Source of the DNA: Micromonospora sp. MP36
GTDB lineage: Bacteria; Actinomycetota; Actinomycetes; Mycobacteriales; Micromonosporaceae
Assembly (NCBI RefSeq): GCF_008119785.1
Contig: NZ_VSFA01000007.1
Coordinates: 62,001 to 126,000, forward strand
Direction of reading: 5' to 3'
Length of the DNA stretch: 64,000 nt
The position numbers and the translations under genes are program-made. Within the stretch, counting starts at the first letter, position 1. Each line of letters starts with the position of its first letter. Shown one piece after another: positions 32,330-42,941 of the stretch. The notes beneath the pieces are model-generated. The model was given only the letters and a program-made list of their open reading frames with translations. It made no database searches and had not been told where the DNA came from.

Positions 32330-35170
32330 TCACGAGGTCACGTCCACCAGCACCTGCGGCGGCGTGTCGGACTCGCGGCTGCCGTAGCTGCTCGACGACG
32401 CGCCGCTCGAGGTCAACCCGACGGTGATCGTGCCGTTTCCGCTGATCAGGGACGTGATGTCGAGGGTGATCCAGGTGCCGGTGGTCGTCCGCCCGCTGGC
32501 GGCGATCGACGTGCTGTCGATCAGCGGCGCGTTGTCCCAGTTCGTCAGTGTCTCCGACCAGCTGGAGTCGGCGACCGGACGGACCGCGAAGCCGCTGGAC
32601 GAGCCGGCCGCGACCCAGACCTTCAGCCGCGCGCGACGCACCTCGCCGGTCAGGCCGGACACGGTGAACTTCAGATAGGCGTTGGTGACCGGGTCACCGT
32701 CGACCCGCACGACCGGCGTGCTTCCGTATCTGCTCGTGGGACTGGACGCTTTGACGTAGGTGTCCGCCACGGCCACGAACGGGGTGGCTGCCGGTGTGGT
32801 GACCAGGATCGGCGTGCTGGGGGCGGAGGAGTTTCCGGCCGCGTCGAAGGTGGACACCGCGTACGCGTAGGAGGTCTCGGACAGGGCGGTGCCGTCCGTG
32901 AAGGTGGTGCCCGTGGTGGTGCCGATGGCCGTGCCGTTGCGGTACACCGTGTACCCGGCCACGCCGAAGTCGTCCGTCGCGGGCTCCCACGACAGCCCGA
33001 CCCGGTTGGGTCCGAGTACGGAAGCCTGCAGGTTGGTGGGGGCCGTGGGTGGGTTGGCGTCGGGGGTGGTGACCGTCACCTGGTTGCTCGGCCCGGAGGC
33101 GTTCCCGGCGGCGTCGACGGCCGTGATCAGGTACGTGTACGACCGGCGACTCGTGCCGACCGTGTCGTCGACGAACGTGTGGCCCGACGAGACCTGCGTC
33201 AGGAAGCTGCCGTCCCGGAACACCTGATACCGGGCGACCCCGACGTTGTCGGTGGACGGGTCCCAGGCGAGGCCGACCGCGCCGGGCGTCACGTCGGTGG
33301 CCCTCAGGTTCGGCGGGGCCGACGGTGCCACGGTGTCCCGCACCGCGGTGACCGGGTCGGATTCGGCGCTGACGTTCGAGGCCCCGTCCACCGCGCGCAC
33401 GGTCCAGCGGTGCGGCTCGTCCGGCGGCACGCCGGTGTCGGCGTACGCCGGGTCCGTCACGGTCGCCACCACCGCACCGTCGCGGAGCACGTGATACCCG
33501 GTGACCCCGACGTTGTCCGTCGCCAGGGACCAGGTGAGGGTCACCGCGGCTGGCGAGGGGGTGGCGGTGAGCCCACCCGGCACGGTGGGCGGTGTGGTGT
33601 CCGGCCCGGGGGTCGTCACGGCCACCGGCGGGGTGGGCGCCGACCGGTTACCGGCCGCGTCGGCGGCGTCCAGGGTGTATTCGTAGGCCGTCGCACCGGC
33701 GACCGAGGTGTCCGTCCAGGATGTCGCGGTCGGTGGCAGGTCGGCCAGGGCGGTGCCGTCGCGGTAGACGCGGTAGCCGGTCAGGCCGTAGTTGTCGGTC
33801 GCCGGGGTCCAGTGGAGACTCACCGTCGGGGTGTCGTCCGCGGTGGCGGTCAGGCCGGCGGGTGAGGTCGGGGCGAGCCGGTCCGCGCCCTTGCAGGAGA
33901 CCGTCGACGAGTCGACCAGGGTCGTGCCGGTGGATCCGGCCGCGTGGTAGTGCAACTCGGCGCGGTTGCCGAAGAGTTCCATGCGCATCGCGCCGTAGCT
34001 CTTGTTGGTCTTGACCACCCGGGTATCCGAGCTGAGGAAGCCCTGACTCGAGTGGCCGCCGCCGCCCACCACGACCTCGACCACGCCGTCGGCCGCGGGC
34101 ACGCCGCCCGCGCCCATCGGGGTCCACCGCTGGTAGTTGTGGTCGTGTGCCGTGACCAGCATCGTGACGTGGTGGGCGGCCATCAGGTCCCACATGGCCT
34201 GCATCCGCGGGGCGGGGTCCTCGGAGCCGATGCTAAAGAGGGGATGGTGCCAGAACACCATGGTGCACGGACTGCGGTTGGCGGCGAGATCCGCCACCAG
34301 CCACTCGTACTGGGGGGTGCCTGGCGCGACCTTGTTGTAGTTGCTGGTCGAGTCGATGGCGATGAAGTGCCAGCCGTTGGCGTCGTAGCTGTAGTAGTGC
34401 GGGATGTTGTCCCAGTAGTTGAAGTAGCCGTCGGCCGTGTTGCCGGTGTACTCGTGGTTGCCGACCACCGGGGTGGTGACGCCGCGCAGCCGGCCGAAGA
34501 ACGCCGTGGGGCCGCCGTACCAGTTCTTGAACTCCGTCAACGTGCCGTCCTCGTACACGTCGCCCAGGTACAGGAACAGGTCCGGGTTCCACCCGACGAG
34601 CGCGTTGGTGACGTTCAGCGCGTTCGTCTCGCCGCCGGCGCCGTCGCCGACGGCGGCCACCACGAAGGGTTCCTGCGGGGCGCGAGCCGTGATGGGCGGG
34701 ACGGACCACTGCCGGGTGTTCGTCGGTGTGGTGGCGTTGCCGTTGGCGAAGGTGACGGTGACGAGCGTCTCCGGGGTGACGTATCCGTCGCGCATTTTCG
34801 CCGAGACGCCGATGACGTGGGCGCCGTCGACGAAGTCGGCGGAGGAGATGGTGAACTGGTGCGGCGACTGGAAGTCCGTGATCAGGTACTGGCCGTCCAG
34901 GGACCACTCGGTCTTGGCGACCCCGGGGCTGGTGCCGGCGGTCACGTTGACGGTCGCCGTGACGGTGGCGTCGCCCACGAGCGTGCCGCCACTCGCCGGT
35001 TGGGTGAGGCAGACCAGCACCGTGTAGGCCCCGCTCGGCGCGCTCGACGTCCGACAGGTGGGGGAGGCGCTCTCCGCGCGACCGGTCAGGACCAAGGTCA
35101 GTCCGGCGGCCACGAACATGGCGACGACCGCGGACGCGGTCCTCGGCCGGGCCGGTCTGCTCAGCTTCAT
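32330..35170 (-). CDS. Secreted purple-acid-phosphatase-like protein with four FN3 domains and a DNRLRE domain
   Basis: Exported modular protein of 946 residues: signal peptide to about residue 35 (GRAESASP); an Ig-like domain (40-145); a metallophosphoesterase core (about 168-435) with motifs GDGAGG, GDVYEDG, GNHE, FWHHPLF and AHDHNYQR, which supply all metal ligand blocks of purple acid phosphatases; four fibronectin type III repeats, each starting near PT.P..L.A and containing TDNxGxxGYxVxRDG; and a C-terminal DNRLRE-type domain (ADTYVKASSPTSRYGST) seen on surface glycan-binding proteins. ATG at 35170 follows GGAGGTAGCG. It lies 43 nt after the surface-glycan operon and probably belongs to it. 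Phosphomonoesterase or diesterase activity outside the cell is inferred. Confidence 0.88.
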   Translation of the reverse strand: MKLSRPARPRTASAVVAMFVAAGLTLVLTGRAESASPTCRTSSAPSGAYTVLVCLTQPASGGTLVGDATVTATVNVTAGTSPGVAKTEWSLDGQYLITDFQSPHQFTISSADFVDGAHVIGVSAKMRDGYVTPETLVTVTFANGNATTPTNTRQWSVPPITARAPQEPFVVAAVGDGAGGETNALNVTNALVGWNPDLFLYLGDVYEDGTLTEFKNWYGGPTAFFGRLRGVTTPVVGNHEYTGNTADGYFNYWDNIPHYYSYDANGWHFIAIDSTSNYNKVAPGTPQYEWLVADLAANRSPCTMVFWHHPLFSIGSEDPAPRMQAMWDLMAAHHVTMLVTAHDHNYQRWTPMGAGGVPAADGVVEVVVGGGGHSSQGFLSSDTRVVKTNKSYGAMRMELFGNRAELHYHAAGSTGTTLVDSSTVSCKGADRLAPTSPAGLTATADDTPTVSLHWTPATDNYGLTGYRVYRDGTALADLPPTATSWTDTSVAGATAYEYTLDAADAAGNRSAPTPPVAVTTPGPDTTPPTVPGGLTATPSPAAVTLTWSLATDNVGVTGYHVLRDGAVVATVTDPAYADTGVPPDEPHRWTVRAVDGASNVSAESDPVTAVRDTVAPSAPPNLRATDVTPGAVGLAWDPSTDNVGVARYQVFRDGSFLTQVSSGHTFVDDTVGTSRRSYTYLITAVDAAGNASGPSNQVTVTTPDANPPTAPTNLQASVLGPNRVGLSWEPATDDFGVAGYTVYRNGTAIGTTTGTTFTDGTALSETSYAYAVSTFDAAGNSSAPSTPILVTTPAATPFVAVADTYVKASSPTSRYGSTPVVRVDGDPVTNAYLKFTVSGLTGEVRRARLKVWVAAGSSSGFAVRPVADSSWSETLTNWDNAPLIDSTSIAASGRTTTGTWITLDITSLISGNGTITVGLTSSGASSSSYGSRESDTPPQVLVDVTS

Positions 35171-35213
35171 CGCTACCTCCAGCTGGTGGGTGCGTCTCCC
35201 CAGGAGCGGCTGT

Positions 35214-37487
35214 TCAGCGGCCGACGACGCCGTCGACCGGGCCGGTGCCGGAGGGCCGGTCGCGGCGGGTGCGGGCGGGGGAGCGGCGGCGCTGGAAAAC
35301 CACGCCGAGCGGCAGCAGCACCACGGCAGCGCCGGTGGCCAGGAGCGCGCCCCAGGCGTTCAGCCCCCAGTGGGCGCCGTCGCCCGGCTCGCTGCTGTCC
35401 ACCGGTACGTCCACGTCGACGCGCACGCCGAGCAGGTCCGCCAGCACGTTGATGTCGGCGGCGCCGAACCGCTCGCTCGGCTCGATGTGGGTGTTCTCGC
35501 TGAACTCGTTCCAGCTGATCACCCCGATCGCGTCGGGTTGGGACAGGCGGGCCGCGGCGAAGGAGGCCCGCAGCGTGTCGCCCTCGCGGCGTGGCACCTC
35601 CCGCTTGCCCCCGACCAGGCGGGCGTCGAAGCCGGGGGTCACCGGGGCGATCCACAACCCGCCCCGCTGGTGCACCGCCCGGGACATCTCCGCCAGCTTG
35701 GGTCCGCTGGCGCCGGCCACCGGGTCCACGGACGACCAGTAGTAGGCCTGGCCGTCGAGCACGCCCTGGCTCGACTCGATGTCCTCGAGGCTCTTGGCGT
35801 TGCCGAGGACCAGCAGCTTGCCGCGTACGCTCCCGACCGTGGCCTTGATCTGCTCGGCGGTGAAGCGGTCGCTGCCGGTCCAGACCACCAGCGGCCGGCC
35901 GAAGATGTCGAAGACCGGGTCGGTGGCGTACCGGGTCGCGAAGAACGACAGGTCGGTGCGGACGGTGTCGAAGGCCAGCGGCGTACGGGAGAAGTCGAGC
36001 CCCTGGTACACGATGCCCAGCCGGAAGTTCTCCTCCCGGGCCACCTCCACCAGCTTGGTCAGGCGCTCGTCGAGTTGCGGCGTGTGTTTCCACGACACCA
36101 GGAACCCGTTGATGCCGGCGGACTTCGCCATCCGCACGTGACGTCGCATGATCTCGACGTCGTCGCTGGAGTAGCGTCCGAGCAGCGGATAGTCGATCTT
36201 CGCGCGGTTCCAGGACGTCGGGTTGAACCAGATGTAGTAGTAGGCGAGGACCGGCACGGGAGCCGCCGCCGGGGTGGGGCCATCCTGCCGGTGACCGACG
36301 TCGGCGCGGGCGGCGCCGGACGGCAGCAGCGTGCCGGCCAGCGCGGCGACCAGCAGCAGCAACATGACTCCGCCCCGCGCCCCGGCCAGCGGCCGGTCCT
36401 CCTCGGCGCGCACCTGCCGCGGGCGGGCGCCCGCCCGCCGCGTCGGCAACCGCCGGCGGTGCTTCGGACGCGGGCGGGCCCGGTTCCTGGCCGTCCCGGT
36501 CCGGCGCAGCCGGGTGAGCAGATGCGGCCGTCCGAGCAGCACCAGGCCCACCGCGACGACCAGCACCGCGAGCGTCACCAGGGCCAGGTCGGCGACGCTG
36601 ATCACGGTGAGGGTGACCACCTGGTCCTTGCTGATGCTGACCGGACGCCCGAACGACACGCCGCCGCCGAAGACGGTGATCGTGTACGTGCCGCGGGGCA
36701 GGTCGGGCACCAGCGCTGTGCCGTCCCGGCCGAACGGCAGCCGCTGGACGTCGCCGTCGGCGCGGGTCAGCTCGATGCCGTCGCCGACCTGGCGGGTGAA
36801 GAACATGTCCGTCGCGGTGAACGAGACCCGGAAGAAGAGCAACTGCACCACCCACGCCTGCTGCTCCCAGGGCACGAACTTCTGTCCGGCGCGGTTGACC
36901 ACGGACGTGCCGTCGACCATCGCGCTGTCGACCACGTAGTAGAGCTGCTTGGACACCAACCCCTGCGGGCCCTGCTGGGTGCGGCTCTCGGCGACCCAGC
37001 GGGGGCGGGCCACGTCGGGGCCGCTCAGGTCGTGGATCTCACCGGTGTTGCTGCGCAGCCGCATGGCGGTGACCCGGTCCGGTGGCACCGCCTTGCCGAA
37101 GCGGTCGATGAAGCTCCACGAGACCAACCGGGAGGTGCGTACGCCGAGCTCCACGACCTTGCCGCGCACGCCGGCGTCGACGTCGCCGCGGAAGCGGTCG
37201 AAGACCACCTTGCGATCCGCGCTGATCTCGGTCTCCGGAACGATCAGCCGCTTGTCCAGGTCGACGAAGTTGCGCACCCGCACCTGGATGCGGCCCTTGG
37301 CGTCGGACCGGGCCACCTGCCCGTCGACCTTCACCACCACACCGCGCAACGGCGGCACCGTCTGCAGGCGCAGCGTCCCCGGCTGGGTCGAGGCGGCTCG
37401 CGCGTTCGCGGCGGAGGGCAGCACGAGCACCGTCAACCCGGCCGCGACCAGCGACAGCAGGACCGCCCGCACGATCCGCCCGGTCAC
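35214..37487 (-). CDS. Membrane protein with a GH99/GH71-like endo-glycosidase domain
   Basis: Protein of 757 residues in two halves. Residues 1-30 are a signal peptide or anchor; about 35-290 are an extracytoplasmic beta-rich domain of unknown type, ending in a membrane helix ([21 protein letters not shown]) and a very basic linker. A second signal-like helix ([14 protein letters not shown], codon at 36365) opens the second half: a GH99/GH71-type barrel with [37 protein letters not shown] and the catalytic-region motif [14 protein letters not shown]. It finishes with a C-terminal membrane helix and a basic tail. The GTG start overlaps the upstream TGA (GTGA). An endo-mannosidase-like role on envelope glycan is inferred. 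Confidence 0.8.
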   Translation of the reverse strand: MTGRIVRAVLLSLVAAGLTVLVLPSAANARAASTQPGTLRLQTVPPLRGVVVKVDGQVARSDAKGRIQVRVRNFVDLDKRLIVPETEISADRKVVFDRFRGDVDAGVRGKVVELGVRTSRLVSWSFIDRFGKAVPPDRVTAMRLRSNTGEIHDLSGPDVARPRWVAESRTQQGPQGLVSKQLYYVVDSAMVDGTSVVNRAGQKFVPWEQQAWVVQLLFFRVSFTATDMFFTRQVGDGIELTRADGDVQRLPFGRDGTALVPDLPRGTYTITVFGGGVSFGRPVSISKDQVVTLTVISVADLALVTLAVLVVAVGLVLLGRPHLLTRLRRTGTARNRARPRPKHRRRLPTRRAGARPRQVRAEEDRPLAGARGGVMLLLLVAALAGTLLPSGAARADVGHRQDGPTPAAAPVPVLAYYYIWFNPTSWNRAKIDYPLLGRYSSDDVEIMRRHVRMAKSAGINGFLVSWKHTPQLDERLTKLVEVAREENFRLGIVYQGLDFSRTPLAFDTVRTDLSFFATRYATDPVFDIFGRPLVVWTGSDRFTAEQIKATVGSVRGKLLVLGNAKSLEDIESSQGVLDGQAYYWSSVDPVAGASGPKLAEMSRAVHQRGGLWIAPVTPGFDARLVGGKREVPRREGDTLRASFAAARLSQPDAIGVISWNEFSENTHIEPSERFGAADINVLADLLGVRVDVDVPVDSSEPGDGAHWGLNAWGALLATGAAVVLLPLGVVFQRRRSPARTRRDRPSGTGPVDGVVGR

Positions 37488-38860
37488 GTCCACCGCCGCC
37501 GCCGCAGCGCCGCGACACCGACCAGCGCCGCCACGAAACTGCCTGTGACGGCGTACGAGGCGTACACCGGGACCGGGTTCGGTCGCTGCACGACCGCGGG
37601 TGTGCGTTCGGTGCTGAGGAAGACCGCCGGCCGTGGTGGCCGGTCGAAGTCGAAGGCGTCGAGGAACGTCTTCGCCTTGCGGTCCCGGTCGGCCAACGGT
37701 TTCAGTCGCCAGTTGACCTCGATGAACTTCAGCGCCGAGGTGAAGTCGAGGGTGGTGGAATCCACGTACCCGCGTCTGGCGTAGGGGCTGACCAGCAGGG
37801 CGGGCACCCGGAAGCCGTAGCCGTACCGGTCGACCTGCGGGGGCGCCACGTGGTCGTACCAGCCGCCCCAGTCGTCGTACGACCACAGGAAGGCCGACGA
37901 ATTCCAGTTCGGTGAGCGCATCAGCTGGGTCAGCAGCGTCCGGACGAGGTTCTGACCGGCCCGGATGCTGCCGGGCGGGTGTTCGCTGTCACCGGCCGGG
38001 GCGATGAACGACACGGCGGGCAGCTGACCCTTGGCGGCGTCGTCGTAGTACTGGTCCAGGTCCACGATCTTCCCGAACAGCCGGGGGTCGTCGACGTAGC
38101 GCGCGTAGGCGAGCAGCGGCACCCAGATCACCTGCGCCCCCCGGTCGATGTCCTCCTCGCTGGTCCGGGACCGGAACGTGATGGTGGGGTCGTAGTTCTC
38201 CACGTAGAACTTCCAGCTGATCCCGGCGGCCTCCAACCGGTCGAAGATGGTCGGGAGGTCGCCCCAGCCGTTCGCCGGGATGGACTCCGAGGCTCCGGTG
38301 GCGCCCGGGCCGCCGGTCACCCGGAACATGTGGTTGCGGATGCTGCCCGAGTTGGACGAGCTGAAGAAGCGGTCGAACAGCACGTACTCGTCGGCGATGT
38401 TCCAGTAGTACGGCAGGTCCCGGTCGTCGTAGTAGGCCATCGCGAGCTTGCCGTCCTTGCCCTGCGTGCTCACGCCCTCGACGAAGCCGTCCATCCGGCC
38501 GTTGTTGTACTGCACCCGGAAGGCCTCGGCGGTGTGGTCGAGGTCGAGGCTGCCCAGTTCCCCGAGGTGGAACGGCTTGACGCAGGGTTCGGCCTGGCCC
38601 CGACGCACCGGCATGCAGGTGCCCGCGGGAATGCCGTCGACCCCGGGCCGGGTGCCGAAGTAGTTGTCGAACGTGTGGTTCTCCTGCATCAGGAAGACGA
38701 AGTGGTCGATCGGGGTGGTGGCGTTCCCCGCGGGCGCCGTCCGAGCTTCGGCGTGCGCGGCGCCGGCCGGGTTCGCGAGCGCCAGGAGACCGGCGATCAG
38801 CAGCGCGCGGGCCAGCAGCCGACCGGCACGCCGGCGGGGCAGGTGAGTGGGGTCGATCAT
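37484..38860 (-). CDS. Phospholipase C/acid phosphatase-type phosphoesterase, membrane-anchored
   Basis: Secreted phosphoesterase of 458 residues in the alkaline-phosphatase-like superfamily (bacterial phospholipase C/AcpA group). The signal peptide runs to about residue 38; the hallmark [20 protein letters not shown] carries metal ligands E60 and N61. [13 protein letters not shown] and [18 protein letters not shown] supply the later active-site blocks. A C-terminal helix ([15 protein letters not shown]) with RRRRWT tethers it outside the membrane. Both ends overlap neighbouring genes by 4 nt. The substrate could be phospholipid or a phosphorylated glycan. Confidence 0.87.
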   Translation of the reverse strand: MIDPTHLPRRRAGRLLARALLIAGLLALANPAGAAHAEARTAPAGNATTPIDHFVFLMQENHTFDNYFGTRPGVDGIPAGTCMPVRRGQAEPCVKPFHLGELGSLDLDHTAEAFRVQYNNGRMDGFVEGVSTQGKDGKLAMAYYDDRDLPYYWNIADEYVLFDRFFSSSNSGSIRNHMFRVTGGPGATGASESIPANGWGDLPTIFDRLEAAGISWKFYVENYDPTITFRSRTSEEDIDRGAQVIWVPLLAYARYVDDPRLFGKIVDLDQYYDDAAKGQLPAVSFIAPAGDSEHPPGSIRAGQNLVRTLLTQLMRSPNWNSSAFLWSYDDWGGWYDHVAPPQVDRYGYGFRVPALLVSPYARRGYVDSTTLDFTSALKFIEVNWRLKPLADRDRKAKTFLDAFDFDRPPRPAVFLSTERTPAVVQRPNPVPVYASYAVTGSFVAALVGVAALRRRRWT

Positions 38861-40515
38861 GGACGCACCTCGTAGATGATGATCACCGGGACGGGGACGC
38901 GGGCCCCGGTGGAGTCGGCCCCGTCGACGTACTCGGTGTGCACGACGCGGCCGTGGTAGCGGCGGATCAGGACCATCAACCGCTCGGAGAAGAACGCCGA
39001 GCGGCCGGCGGAGAACGAATCCCAGACGACGTACTGCAGGTCGTTGTGGCGCAGCCACCAGTCGGGGTTGGGCAGCGGCTCGTACGACGGGTTGCGCCGC
39101 AACGGGTTCGGGCTGACCGAGAGCCCGTAGCTGCGGCGGTGGCCGTAGTACTGGATGATGTTGGCCATCGACGGGCCGAGGGTGAGCACCACCGACCCCT
39201 CCGGCGTGTTCGCGGCCAGCCACCGGCCGGCCTCCCGGCCGCCCGGCACCCCACCGGACCCGGCGAGGAAGGTGGAGTTGTCGGCCCGGTTGACCGCATT
39301 CCAGCTCGGCGCGAGCAGACTCAGGGCGACCACCGCGATCACCGCGGCCCGCACCACACCGGACCGGTCGGTGCCCGGCGACCCGTGGGCCCGGTGGAGC
39401 AGACGCCGGATCCGATCCGGCACCGGCATCCCGATCAGGGCCCGCGCGGCGAGCATCGCGACGGGCGCCGCGGCGGGCAGCAGATACTGGAAGCCCTTGA
39501 CGGGCCACAGCTGGAAGAACACCACCGGCGCGGCGATCCACGACAGCAGCAGCGTCTCCCGCCAGGAGCGGTGCCGGCGCAGCCACCACAGGCCACCGAC
39601 GGCCGCCGCCACCACGAGCAGCCCCAGCGCCGGCGGCACCGTCTCGAGATAGAACCCCATCGAGTGGTTGGGCCGCCGGAACAGCTGCCACACCAGATAA
39701 CTCTTGCCGGTCTGGCTGCGTCCGGCCAGGGCCTGGGAGACCGGGTGGGTCAGGAAGACCGCCGCCATCGCGGCGACGGCCAGCAGCGACATCCGCACCG
39801 GCCGGCGCACCATGGGGGTCAGCGCCAGGAACGCGTAGACGCCACCGGCCAGGACAATGCTCGTCTCCTTGGTCAGCATCGTCACGCCCAGCATGGCGCC
39901 CGTCGCGACGTACCAGATCACCTGCTGGCCCTGCACGAACCGCACCAGGCAGTACAGGGTGAGGGTGGCGAACAGGACCATCGGCCCGTCCAGGAGGACC
40001 TGGCGGGTGACGATCACGTGGTACGGCATGACCGCCATGAACAGCGCCGCGAGCAGCCCGACCCGCCGGCTGTAGAGCCGGGCACCGAGCAGGTGCACGG
40101 CCAGCACCGTCGCCACGCCCAGCGCCGCCACCACCACCCGGCCGGCCACGTCGACCTCGCCGGCGCGGAAGAACGGTGACAGGAGGGTCTGGAACAGCAT
40201 CGGATGGGCGCGGAACACCGGGAAGAACGGCGCGTAGTTCGGGTTCCCGGCGAGCGAGGCGGCCTGCCCGGCGTAGACGGCCTCGTCGCTGTTGAAGCCG
40301 AGCGCGTCCAGTCGCCAGACCCGCAGGGCCAACGCCAGCGCCGCGACGGCGAGGAGGGCGGCGGGCGTCGCCCACCGGCGCCACCCGCGTTCCTGGCCGG
40401 CGTCGCCGGGCCGGGACGTCGGGTGGAGCACGGAGGTGTCCACCGGGTGGAGCACGACCATCGTCCCGCGACGGTCGTGCTCCATCTCCTCGACCGGGGA
40501 TCGGGTCACGCTCAC
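38857..40515 (-). CDS. GT39-type membrane glycosyltransferase (ArnT/PMT-like)
   Basis: Polytopic GT-C glycosyltransferase of 552 residues using a polyprenyl-phosphate sugar. The catalytic DE pair lies in [12 protein letters not shown] (D77, E78) in the first outer loop after helix 1; about ten more helices follow ([37 protein letters not shown]), then an extracytoplasmic C-terminal domain ([33 protein letters not shown]). GTG 40515 overlaps the stop of the upstream GT2 fusion, the likely maker of its polyprenyl-phosphate donor. Longer frames upstream only shadow that gene. Confidence 0.85.
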   Translation of the reverse strand: MSVTRSPVEEMEHDRRGTMVVLHPVDTSVLHPTSRPGDAGQERGWRRWATPAALLAVAALALALRVWRLDALGFNSDEAVYAGQAASLAGNPNYAPFFPVFRAHPMLFQTLLSPFFRAGEVDVAGRVVVAALGVATVLAVHLLGARLYSRRVGLLAALFMAVMPYHVIVTRQVLLDGPMVLFATLTLYCLVRFVQGQQVIWYVATGAMLGVTMLTKETSIVLAGGVYAFLALTPMVRRPVRMSLLAVAAMAAVFLTHPVSQALAGRSQTGKSYLVWQLFRRPNHSMGFYLETVPPALGLLVVAAAVGGLWWLRRHRSWRETLLLSWIAAPVVFFQLWPVKGFQYLLPAAAPVAMLAARALIGMPVPDRIRRLLHRAHGSPGTDRSGVVRAAVIAVVALSLLAPSWNAVNRADNSTFLAGSGGVPGGREAGRWLAANTPEGSVVLTLGPSMANIIQYYGHRRSYGLSVSPNPLRRNPSYEPLPNPDWWLRHNDLQYVVWDSFSAGRSAFFSERLMVLIRRYHGRVVHTEYVDGADSTGARVPVPVIIIYEVRP

Positions 40516-42941
40516 GCACGAGCTCCGCTCGGCGACAGCGCGCCACCCCACTGCGGCCAGGACGGCAGGATCAGTTGCTGCTCGCTCGTCAGGTCCCCGC
40601 GTTCGGCGCGCAACAGGCGCGGGATCTCGTCGGCCCAGCCGAACCGGTCCGAGGCCACCACCCGGCTGCGCACGTGGGACAGGAAGCCGGTGAGGATCTC
40701 CCGCTCCCGCTGGCGCAGCTGCGCGTACCCCTGCCCGTCGATGGTGATCGCCGGTGCCAGGTAGCGGAACGGGGGGAACCCGTACGCGTCGTCGGTGTTC
40801 TGGATCATTCGCTCGAGCGTCTCGTCCTTGCCGAGGTCGCCGATGCGGGGCGTGCCCCGTTCGATGATGAACAGCTCCTCCACCCGGGTGCTGGTGCCGA
40901 TCCGGCAGGGAACCAGCCGGTCGACGCTGTACTTGGGCGGGGGGACGAGCCGCTGGGTGATGGCGTTGATGCCCATGATGGGCACGTTGAACCGGCTCAG
41001 GGTCAGCGCGAGCGAACGGCCGCCCTTGGAGTGCAGCCGGCTCTGGAACTGCAGGCGGCGCCATTCGGCCGGGGTCAGGTCCTGGGCCTGGACGGCGCGC
41101 AACGTGTGCGCGCTGATGGTCAGCGGCTTGGGGAAGCACGTCGCGACGCCGTCGGGGCTGATCAGCGTCATGTCGTCGGAGAGGAAGAGCCCGCCGTGGT
41201 CGCGCAGCAGCCGCAGCACCGTGGCCGTCTTGCCGGTGTCGGTGAGGGCCGAGAGCATCACCCCGACGCCGTTCAGGCTGACGCACGCCGAGTGCAGCAG
41301 CATGTGGCCCCGCGACACCAGCACGAACCGGAGCAGCGCTTCGATGATGTTGGTGTAGACCACGTGCGGCGAACGGGCGAGCAGCGGCCCGACGTGGATG
41401 TCGATCGGCGAGCCGAGCCGGATCCGGAAGTTCGCGCCCAGCCGGCCCAGGTGCTCCTCGTAGCGCAGGACCGACTCGCTGGCGTACTCGGTCATCGCGG
41501 CCCGGCGCCGCGGCCCGCGGCCGCCGACGTCACTGACCCGGACCGCGATGTCGACGTCCGAGTCCGCGACCCACTGGGCGCGGAAGAACTCCAGTTCCGG
41601 CAGCATGATCTGCGACCCGATGGTGACCACCCCGGCCACGTCGTACCGGTACTTCAGGTACTGGTACCGCTTGCGGGAGGGAGTGGCGGCGGTCTCGGGG
41701 GCCCGCAGGTTGACCAGCATCCGCACCGGGTCGCGCCGGCCGGTGCTGCCCGGGGCGTAGATGACCCGGTCGTTGACCAGGAAGCGGACGAGGAACAGCG
41801 CGACCAGTGTGACGGCGTTCGCCGTCAGGATGCCGACGCCGGCCCAGACCAGCGCCTGCAGCACGGGCAGGCGCACCAGTAGCAGCAGGTTGTTCAGCAG
41901 GAAGAAGCGGCCGGCCCGGCCGGCGAGGGAGCCCTGTCGATCGCGCCGGTAGATCAGCGCGTCGACCAGGGCGAAGTTCCACGCCGTCGACAACTGCGTG
42001 GCCAGCGCGGCGCCCAGCAGGTGGTGCAGGTTGGCCGGCTCGTAGAAGAACCACAGGGCGGCCGTGTTGACCACCATCCCGGACAGTCCGACCAGTCCGA
42101 AGGCGATCATCCTGACCAACTCCCGCAGCCGGCCCCGGACCTCGGACGGCCGTTCGCGTATCTGGCCGACCAACCGCTGGCTGCGCAGCCCCCACAGGTG
42201 CCGCAGGAAGGTCAGCCCCTCCCGCAGCGACGCCTTGGACCGGCCGGCGTGCCGCGGAGCCATCTCGTAGGCAACCTCGGCGACGCGGGCGCCGGGGTGG
42301 CGGATGAGCAGCTCCAGCAGGACCTTGAAGCCGATGGGGTTGACCCGGTCCAGGTCGACGGCCGCCCGGCGGAAGGCGAACAGCCCGCTCAGCGGATCGC
42401 TGATGGTGGTCAGACGGCGCGGGAACAGGCTCTTCGCCAGCCGGGTGGCCCATGACGAGGTGAGTTCGCGGGTGGCGCCGTCGAGCCCCTCGGGGGAGCC
42501 CTCGCCGGCGTAGCGGGTGCCGATCACCACGTCCACGTCGTGCCGCATCGCGACGGCCGCCAGCCGACCGGCCGACTCCGGCGGGTGCTGCAGGTCCGCG
42601 TCCATCACCAGGACCCACTCGCCGCGGGCGTGCCGCGCGCCGAGCGTCACGGCGCCGCTCAGCCCGCCGGCGCGCGCGTTCGGCGGCCGATGCCACAGAC
42701 GTACGGCGACCGGGGCGTCGACCGAGTGTCGGGTCAGGACGTCCATGGTGTCGTCGTCGCTGTCGTCCACGACGATGATCTCCGCGCGCAGTGCTGCGAG
42801 GGCCGGGCCCAGCCGGGACAGCAGCGCGGGGATGTTCTCCGCCTCGTTCCGGGTGGGTACGACGACGCTCAGCCGAACCTGCTGATCCGATGCGGGCCGG
42901 TGCAGGTAGCGGTGCGAAGGCGCCTGTGCAACTTCGGTCAT
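40512..42941 (-). CDS. Three-part fusion: polyprenyl-P mannosyltransferase (GT2), GtrA membrane domain, HPr-kinase-like P-loop domain
   Basis: Protein of 809 residues. About 25-245: GT2 domain of the dolichol-phosphate mannose synthase type, with [15 protein letters not shown] and the DXD-like VMDADLQHP (D114, D116). About 275-400: GtrA-type membrane domain of four helices ([32 protein letters not shown]). About 430-790: cytosolic domain with [30 protein letters not shown] (GKT at 570-572) and [14 protein letters not shown], resembling HPr kinase/PEPCK-type P-loop proteins. GT2-GtrA fusions are known; the added kinase-like part is what I find unusual. ATG 42941 follows GGAGGG. It heads a four-gene overlapping operon. 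Confidence 0.85.
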   Translation of the reverse strand: MTEVAQAPSHRYLHRPASDQQVRLSVVVPTRNEAENIPALLSRLGPALAALRAEIIVVDDSDDDTMDVLTRHSVDAPVAVRLWHRPPNARAGGLSGAVTLGARHARGEWVLVMDADLQHPPESAGRLAAVAMRHDVDVVIGTRYAGEGSPEGLDGATRELTSSWATRLAKSLFPRRLTTISDPLSGLFAFRRAAVDLDRVNPIGFKVLLELLIRHPGARVAEVAYEMAPRHAGRSKASLREGLTFLRHLWGLRSQRLVGQIRERPSEVRGRLRELVRMIAFGLVGLSGMVVNTAALWFFYEPANLHHLLGAALATQLSTAWNFALVDALIYRRDRQGSLAGRAGRFFLLNNLLLLVRLPVLQALVWAGVGILTANAVTLVALFLVRFLVNDRVIYAPGSTGRRDPVRMLVNLRAPETAATPSRKRYQYLKYRYDVAGVVTIGSQIMLPELEFFRAQWVADSDVDIAVRVSDVGGRGPRRRAAMTEYASESVLRYEEHLGRLGANFRIRLGSPIDIHVGPLLARSPHVVYTNIIEALLRFVLVSRGHMLLHSACVSLNGVGVMLSALTDTGKTATVLRLLRDHGGLFLSDDMTLISPDGVATCFPKPLTISAHTLRAVQAQDLTPAEWRRLQFQSRLHSKGGRSLALTLSRFNVPIMGINAITQRLVPPPKYSVDRLVPCRIGTSTRVEELFIIERGTPRIGDLGKDETLERMIQNTDDAYGFPPFRYLAPAITIDGQGYAQLRQREREILTGFLSHVRSRVVASDRFGWADEIPRLLRAERGDLTSEQQLILPSWPQWGGALSPSGARA

